A DNA stretch of 64,000 nt, taken from the NCBI GenBank assembly GCA_027924645.1, contig BSBN01000233.1:5536501-5600500 (forward strand), given 5' to 3'. This DNA comes from Cunninghamia lanceolata. Taxonomy: Eukaryota > Streptophyta > Pinopsida > Cupressales > Cupressaceae. Positions 58,047 to 64,000 of this stretch are shown piece by piece (within the stretch, counting starts at the first letter, position 1; every line of letters starts with the position of its first letter). A program made the position numbers and the translations under genes. The notes beneath the pieces were generated by a model, which saw only the letters and a program-made list of their open reading frames with translations, was not told where the DNA came from and ran no database searches.

Positions 58047-58860
58047 CTAGGGTTTGAAAACCTTGATTTTTCACTAGATTTTGACCTTATCATCTCTCTA
58101 GATTTGCACCATAGGCATGTTGTAAAGGATTTTTCTGAACTAATTGGATGTTATCAGGGTTATTATCTTCTACCCCTCCTAAAATTCTTTACAACACCTT
58201 TTTATTGGCCTCTTACAATAGAAATTTGGTAAAAAATTGCATATTTTAGCTATATTTTCCCTAGGGTTTGTCCTTGAGTTGCACTATAAGCAGGTCGTGA
58301 TGGATTTTTTGGCATTAGGTGGCTATTATTACTATTATAATTTTATTTCCATCATCATTTTCCTCACAACACCCTTTTTCATACTCTTTTGCATTGAGAT
58401 TTGGTGAAAATTTGCAAATTTTAGCTATATTTGCCCTAGGGTTTGACCTAGATTTGCACTCCAAGCATGTTGTAACAGATTTTGTGGCTTTAGGTGACTG
58501 ATATTACTAATATAATCTAGTGTACCTCCTAAAATTATTTACAACACCCCTTTTGTTTGGTCTTTGCATTGAACATTTGTGAAAAAATGCATATTTTAGT
58601 GCATTTTCACTAGGTTTTGTCTTGTCATCATCTTAGATTTGCATAAAAAATGTGTTGTGAAAGATATTATTGCTTTATCAGACTAATATTAGACATATTA
58701 TTTTATGCCCCTGATCAATTTCCTTACAACACCTTTTCTTTCACTTATTTGCATTGAAGAAAGTTGAAAAAATCAAGCATTTTAGGTCATTTTCATACAT
58801 AGTGTTGCACTTGTCTTTGGCATAAATTTTGAAAAGATTTTAAAAATTGATATTGAATTG
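58047..58860 (+). repeat. ~177 bp tandem repeats in the element D leader
   Basis: Units begin CTAGG(G/T)TTTG at 58047, 58261, 58436 and 58610, with a weaker fifth near 58796. Each carries TAGATTTGCA..., ...TTGTGA or TTGTAA..., TACAACACC, TTTGCATTGA and a TTTTAG end. Spacing is about 214, 175, 174 and 186. They lie between PBS and ORF, so in the untranslated leader. Confidence 0.8.
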
Positions 58861-58878
58861 ACTTGAAAACTTAAACTC

Positions 58879-59814
58879 ATGGATTCTAATCGCAACTATA
58901 ACAATAGGTTCCCTCCTAGGCCTTACATGAAAAGAAAGGTTCCCGAACTTGAAATTGTGTTTACACCTCATGATAGAACAATTGGAGAAACTGAAGGATG
59001 TCTCTATATCACTATAAAGATAATGGGAAACCCCATATATGTAAACCTTATTGATCCTAATTGTATGACTAATATAGCCACGGAAGACTTCCTCTATTCA
59101 CATGAATTGATGCAAGGCTTTTATGACCCTTCGGATATGATGATTAAGACACATAAGGGAACCTTTATAAACACTTCTGGGAAGATATCTTTATTGGTCA
59201 CTGTATTTGAGAAATCTCTATAACAATGGTTTGATGTTGTCCCCATTTTTGATCTTTTTCACATCAAACTCAGACATCCATGGTTAAGGGCTATGAAAGA
59301 TGCCCCTTCAACAATTCATAACTGTGTAAATTTTCCTTTGAATGGACAAGTGATTCCTATACCTCGCAATAAGTATAAACCTTTGGTTACAAGACAACAT
59401 TTTACACTGGATTACTTTTGGGAAAGATCTGAGGTGGAACCAGAGCCACGAACAAACTTTAACTTCTTGGGCTATAGAAACTACAAAACAAAACTATTAC
59501 ATCAAGTGGCTGGTCCTTCTATGCAAGAAACAATAAGAGACAAACAACCCACATTTGAAGAGAATCCTAGACCAAAAGGAAATGGACCCTATGTTGAGGT
59601 TCCTCCCCCACCATCCTTACAGGGATCAGGAGGTAGTCATCAACAACAAAACATTTCACCTAGACAAATGAGAATTGATCTTGGTGCTTCCTCCTCTAAA
59701 AAACAAGAACCTATGGAAAAGAAAAACACTATCTTACAAGAGATAAGTGGTAAGACAAAAAGAAATAAACAAGCAAAAGAAAGGAGGAGACAACAAGCTT
59801 ATTCCCAATGACTC
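58879..59814 (+). pseudogene. element D retropepsin-like ORF
   Basis: A frame of about 310 codons with a single stop at 59221. After a basic start (NNRFPPRPYMKRK) it has YITIKIMGNPIYVNLIDPNC, in the place of the D-T/S-G active site, then NTSGKISLLVTVFEKSL. Past the stop come IKLRHPWLRAM, the GRPW-like end of a gypsy protease, and APSTIHNCVNFPLNGQVIPI. The C-terminal third is a Pro-rich linker and a Lys/Arg-rich tail (KTKRNKQAKERRRQQ). Non-chromovirus gypsy proteases have this wording. The catalytic triplet is DPN, so protease activity is unlikely even with the stop repaired. Confidence 0.6.
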
Positions 59815-61364
59815 ACATCTCACTAAACATTGAATCAAACCATGAAGATATTAAGAATGGACAACGTGAAGACAAGAATAAGAGTTGGGCTATGGTACCT
59901 TATGTACCACTTTCCTCTAATATTTGAGAGTGGGAAGATGATGATGATTTTCTCAATGACAACCCTTAGTTTGGTTGTCTCTACATGTACGTATTCCTAA
60001 CCCTTTATCTCTCATGTTGTGTTTTCCCCATGATGTGCTATGTGTTTTTTAGGCCTCTTGGGATGACCCTTGATTCTCTTGTAAGGTCTAGGATACCAGG
60101 AGACCGCCTCTGTTGTGACCCTTCTTTTATTTGTATCATCATTCTTCTATATTGCTTCTCCTCTATTTTTCACTATTGTGTGTCATGTCTTACAGACATA
60201 GCGTTGTGGTTGGTGACTTGGGGGCACCCTCCTACATGATTGTCCCTAAGGCACTTGTTTCTCCTCTCTCGATTTATTGTTTCCCTTCCTCTAGTGTTTC
60301 TATCTAGCAGGCAGATGGAAAAAAACATATTATACTGATGTGGACCTAGTGTTCCTTTAGCAAGAAATCAAAAATTGGACTTAGTTCCTATATGACAATG
60401 GGGTTGTTATATATTATCCGACACTTAGCTAGTAGAATCACTCTATGTGATCTTGATGGTGTCTTATCGCACTTACAAAACATAACAATACTGCTTCTTC
60501 GTGCACTTTGTCTATCTTGAATCTTGCATTCCTTAGTTCTTTATGTGGTCGATCATATGCATTGTTGTTTATCATGATTATATCGACACTAACACTTTTC
60601 TTACATGAATGTGTTTGTGGGAACATTTGGCAATCGTAAAGTACATGTCACCTTTGGGGGGCATGGGCTTTACGAGAGCTCATGTTCCCTTTTGTGTTTG
60701 GTTCTGCCTTAATGTGCTTGATATTGATACATGATATCAACCACCTTAAGGTGGGGGCATATATAAGGTAAGCTGTCTATTTTAGATGTTAGCAATGTGC
60801 TTGTTCTCAGGTGCAGTCTTAAAGAATGGTGGTGATGAGTCCCTCCTCCACTCTAAGATTTGTTTGAAATCAACTTGCAATCATTTAAGCCCTCATCGTG
60901 AGGCGATGATGGTGTATTTCTTGAAGAGAGTGCACATCCTGTCATTTTCAAAAGTCCTCATTATGAGGTAGGGAGTGGTTCTGTGAATAACTCAACCCTT
61001 AAGCATGTCTTTGGTGATTGTTTTGGTGAAGCCCAATCATCGGTGTGTGCCTGTAATGTGCCTAAGATGGTGATGAGCTAGAAATAAGAACACTCCATCA
61101 CTTGTCTGCCATGTTTTCTTCGTGTCTTCTAAGTGTGTGTGTATTGCGTGTTTGTTCTCAAGCATAGTCTTAAAGACTGGTGGCAATGAGTCCCTCCTAT
61201 GCTTTGGGATTTGTATGCCATGTTTGATCTATATGACGTGCTTGATTTGTTTTGCATGTTTGTTTCCCCATATGCAGTCTTAAAGATCGGTGGCGATGAG
61301 TCCCTCCTGCATTATGGGTGGTGTGTTTACTTTCCTTGTACTTGCATCTACATTTCATATATAT
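59815..61364 (+). other. element D interior, non-coding with minisatellite
   Basis: No domain found. Three dispersed units of GCA(G/T)AGTCTTAAAGA..GGTGG..ATGAGTCCCTCCT lie at about 60814, 61164 and 61277. Its reverse complement is recognisable in element E (62875-64000 and 55933-56338). Confidence 0.7.
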
Positions 61365-61392
61365 AAAAAGAAAAAGAAAAAGAAAAAGAAAA
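61365..61392. repeat. (AAAAAG)n simple repeat
   Basis: About four and a half units of AAAAAG. Absent as a pure run from the corresponding part of element E (56160-56200), which has a diverged T-rich tract. Confidence 0.85.
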
Positions 61393-61626
61393 CCATTCAC
61401 TATCTTCAATACATTCACTCTATTCACCATGTTTTGCATGTCTTCAATGTTGTCTTCTTTGTGTTTTGCGTGATTGTAACTATCTTCTCCATGTTTTGCA
61501 TGTCTGTTACTGTCTTCTATGTGATTGCTGTGTCTTCTCCGTACTTGGAGTGTTTGTTGTGCTTGTTGACTATACTTTAATGCATGTATTGGCCTGGCAT
61601 TTATACATACATTAAAGTGGGTTAAA

Positions 61627-62874
61627 TGTTACATCAAAAAATGTCCCCTTGGGGGCATTTCCCTCTTAAGGTTTAGCTCCCAAGTCTTTAGGATGCATTT
61701 AGGACATCTTTCATGTTAATTTGACATCCTGATGAGAAAACCCTGAAGTTTCATGGCAAATGGGACCTAGGGGGTGCACTTGACATAAATCCTTCCTAAA
61801 ATAGGGGGAGAACTTGGGCACACATGCCCTTGTCCTGCCCTATTTTAGGTCAGGACCAATTTCAAAGTGTTATTTTATGATCGTTATTTAGGTCCTATGC
61901 CAACACGGTAAGTTTGAATTACGAAATTCTTAGCGAGAATGTTTGTAGTTGCATATATAAGCATGTTTAGGCATTCATTTGTAAACTAGATGGTATTTTG
62001 GATTCAAGAGCTTATGTTAAGGTGATTCAAGGAATTCATTGTGTCTCACAACGTAGAATTTGTGTTGTTCTTGTGTTTGTATTTTTAGATTTGGCATCCA
62101 TCTCCTCATGGCATGAAGAGCATCTTCCTTCCATGAGATCTTCACTACAAGGTGATATCAATTGTGTTTTCAATCATTTATCATTTGGATTTTGCCTCTA
62201 TCCTACAGGGATATGCAATCTTTATCTGACAATGGTGTTCAAAAGATGTGAATGTCTCTCCGGGGCTTGACTGAGGCAAGCCTCTAAACACCACAACCCC
62301 AATCCATTTTCCCATGATTGCAGGTTATAGGTTGTGAAAGCAAAAAAAGTGGAGTTGCAAGAGAGTAGTGCAGACTATCATAATTGTAGATCAGAGAAGA
62401 AAATAAGGACCTAAACTCAGGCACCTACTCATAAGTCCTCCGGATGCCACAATGGGAAAATCTCTGGAACAAGAGGAATAGGTTGCAAACAATGTTTCTA
62501 GAACTTGACAAAAACTATGGAACTAGACTAGGGCACCCACTCATTAATCCCTGACTTTTCTATTTTTTGAATTTCAAAATCTGGTACTCATTTGATTGTC
62601 ATTTGATATCTCTATGTGCGAGCATTTTTTTTGATTTGTCCATTTGCTTCTAAATTTGTATAATTAGGGTTTTAAGCATAAGTGGACTTAATTGAATAAC
62701 AAAATCACACAATTTAAAAATTTCCCTATATTCTGAGTGATCAAATGCCTGTAGTAGATTTCCTACTCAACTGAAGTCCTTGAATGTATAGAGGTGAAAG
62801 GAGGATTCATACAAACTAGTAAAATCAACCCTAAACACAAACAAATCCTCTTCATCATTTTTTCACCTTAAATA
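61627..62874 (+). repeat. R4: element D 3' LTR
   Basis: Pairs with R3 over the full length. The final CA has become TA (CACCTTAAATA). TATATAAG is at 61954-61961. A PPT-like AAAGTGGGTTAAA precedes it. Confidence 0.9.
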
Positions 62875-64000
62875 GCCACCAATCTTGAAACTACACTTGA
62901 GAACAAAAATGCCATAGAAATCCCAAAGCATAGGAGGAGCTCATCACCACTGGTCTTGAAACTATGCTTGGGAACAAACACGCCATGCCCACACACATGG
63001 AAGACAGAGAAAACATGACAAAAAAGTGATGGAAGAAACCTATTTCTAGGTTTGCAACCATCTTAGGCACATTACAGGTACACACTAATGATTGGGGTTC
63101 ACCATAACAATCATTGAAGACATGCTTAAGGGTTAGGGTAGTCTCATATCTGCCTCACCTACTTGAAGGACTTTTAGAAAATGACAGGATGTGCAATCTC
63201 CTTGATAAATACACCACCCCTGCCTCTACAGAGGGCTTAAATGATTGCAATATAGAAAAGAAAGATGTGCACTTGCTCAGAGATACAACATCCCACCTTC
63301 ATAGAGGGCTTCAAACATGCTTCGTTAGTACTAAAATCATCAGACAACTTACCTTATATATGCTTCCACCTTAAGGTGGTTGATATCATGTAACAATATC
63401 AAGCACATTAGGGTAGAGAGAAAACACACAAGGGAACACAAGCTCTCACAAAGCCCATGCCCCGCAGAGGTGACATGTACTTTACTATCACCAAATGTTC
63501 CCACAAACACACAATTTCTTGCAAGAAAAGGTGTTAGCATCCATATAATCATGATAAACAACAATGTAAGGCTAGATCCTAGATAGACAAGGTGCACAGA
63601 GTAGTAATATTGTTATGTTTTGTAAGTGTGATAAAACATCAAAATATCACACGGAGTGATTCCACTAGTCAAGTGTCAGATAATATATATCAACCTTGTC
63701 GTCATGTATGGACTACATCCATTTTTTGATTTCTCACTGAAGGGACACTAAGTTCATATCAGTATAATATGTTTTTCATCATCTGCCAACTAGGTAGAAC
63801 CACTAGAGGAAGGTAAAATATAAATCAAGGGAGGAGAAACAAGTACCTTAGGGATAGTCACATAGGAGGGTGCCCCCAAGTCACCAACTACAATGCTATG
63901 TCCTTAAGACACAAGACACAACAATGAAAATAGAGGAGAAGCAATATAGAAGAATGATTATAGAAATAGAAGAAGGGTCACAACAGAGGTGGTCTCTTGG
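62875..64000 (-). mobile_element. element E internal region, right part, runs off the window
   Basis: Reverse complement of roughly 60090-61080 of element D. Shared landmarks include CACTCCGTGTGAT-type sequence near 63650, the TCACCTTTG.GGGGCATGGGC stretch near 63440-63480, and the minisatellite at 62880 and 62935. The protease-like ORF and 5' LTR of E should lie within about 2.5 to 4 kb to the right. Confidence 0.8.

Larger units (their letters stand above)
56339..62874 (+). mobile_element. element D: LTR retroelement with protease-like ORF only
   Basis: Paired LTRs of 1249 bp (56339-57587) and 1248 bp (61627-62874) enclose 4.0 kb. Flanks ACCAC (56334-56338) and GCCAC (62875-62879) are a four-of-five target duplication. 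The interior has a PBS-like TGGTGAACCC, a leader of ~177 bp repeats, one ORF and a 3' minisatellite. No gag fold, RT, RNase H or integrase was found, so it would depend on another element. Confidence 0.85.

Noticed and set aside
60438..60626. Minus frame similar in place to 63380-63586
   Set aside because: Both lie in homologous non-coding interior of elements D and E; the frames differ and end at different points.
1..64000. tRNA, rRNA, riboswitch, bacterial operon or defence system
   Set aside because: No cloverleaf with conserved GTTCGA/GGTTC arms, no rRNA landmarks, and all recognisable protein is retroelement-derived.

Overview
The window looks like gene-poor intergenic DNA from a plant with a large genome. 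The evidence is wall-to-wall decayed LTR retrotransposons of both main superfamilies, a plant-type LINE with a DUF4283 ORF1, plant PBS sequences of the TGGTATCAGAG type, TG...CA LTRs, and no recognisable intact host gene, tRNA or rRNA. A gymnosperm or other giant-genome seed plant would fit, but the species cannot be named. Nothing resembles a bacterial operon, a CRISPR array or a defence system. All element names below (A to J, R1 to R4) are mine.

Layout. 1-7.6 kb: a mosaic of fragments: an LTR-like block with a TATA box (J1), a piece of the element A/B LTR, a deleted chromovirus integrase-chromodomain piece followed by a PPT and LTR start, and a degenerate helical ORF of unknown function. 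7.6-13.7 kb: chromovirus-like Ty3/gypsy element A on the minus strand, almost full length. About 5.0-5.2 kb, from its protease region through its 5' LTR and 3 kb of flank, is tandemly duplicated (11.56-16.73 and 16.74-21.74 kb). 21.7-22.9 kb: unassigned sequence. 22.9-27.8 kb: one LINE whose 5' half is inverted relative to its 3' half (a twin-priming structure), with the RT core missing. 27.8-29.3 kb: decayed sequence including a stop-riddled coiled-coil gag-like ORF. 29.3-35.6 kb: Ty1/copia element H, minus strand, with both LTRs, PBS and PPT, inserted in the end of a TIR element that resumes to 36.6 kb. 37.0-45.9 kb: gypsy element B, minus strand, interrupted by a 2.5 kb solo-LTR-like insert (I).

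45.9-64.0 kb is a nest. After J2 (a second J copy, inverted) come an isolated LTR (R1) and a gypsy pol fragment (F). Next is copia element C on the plus strand, with an LTR of about 2.2 kb that itself contains a solo LTR of the H family. C has lost integrase and RT and is broken in RNase H by element E (minus strand, running off the right edge). E is broken in turn by element D (plus strand, 56.3-62.9 kb), a complete LTR element of the same family as E. D carries only a protease-like ORF and has a leader built of ~177 bp tandem repeats.

Working as a system: nothing here is likely to be functional. Every pol ORF has stops or frameshifts, many of them at former Gln, Arg or Trp codons, as expected of methylated, deaminating DNA. 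The most informative parts are structural: the nesting order, near-perfect target-site duplications, the duplication junction with filler sequence, the inverted LINE, a paired hairpin at copia LTR ends, and the D/E family, which may be an undescribed non-autonomous retrotransposon.
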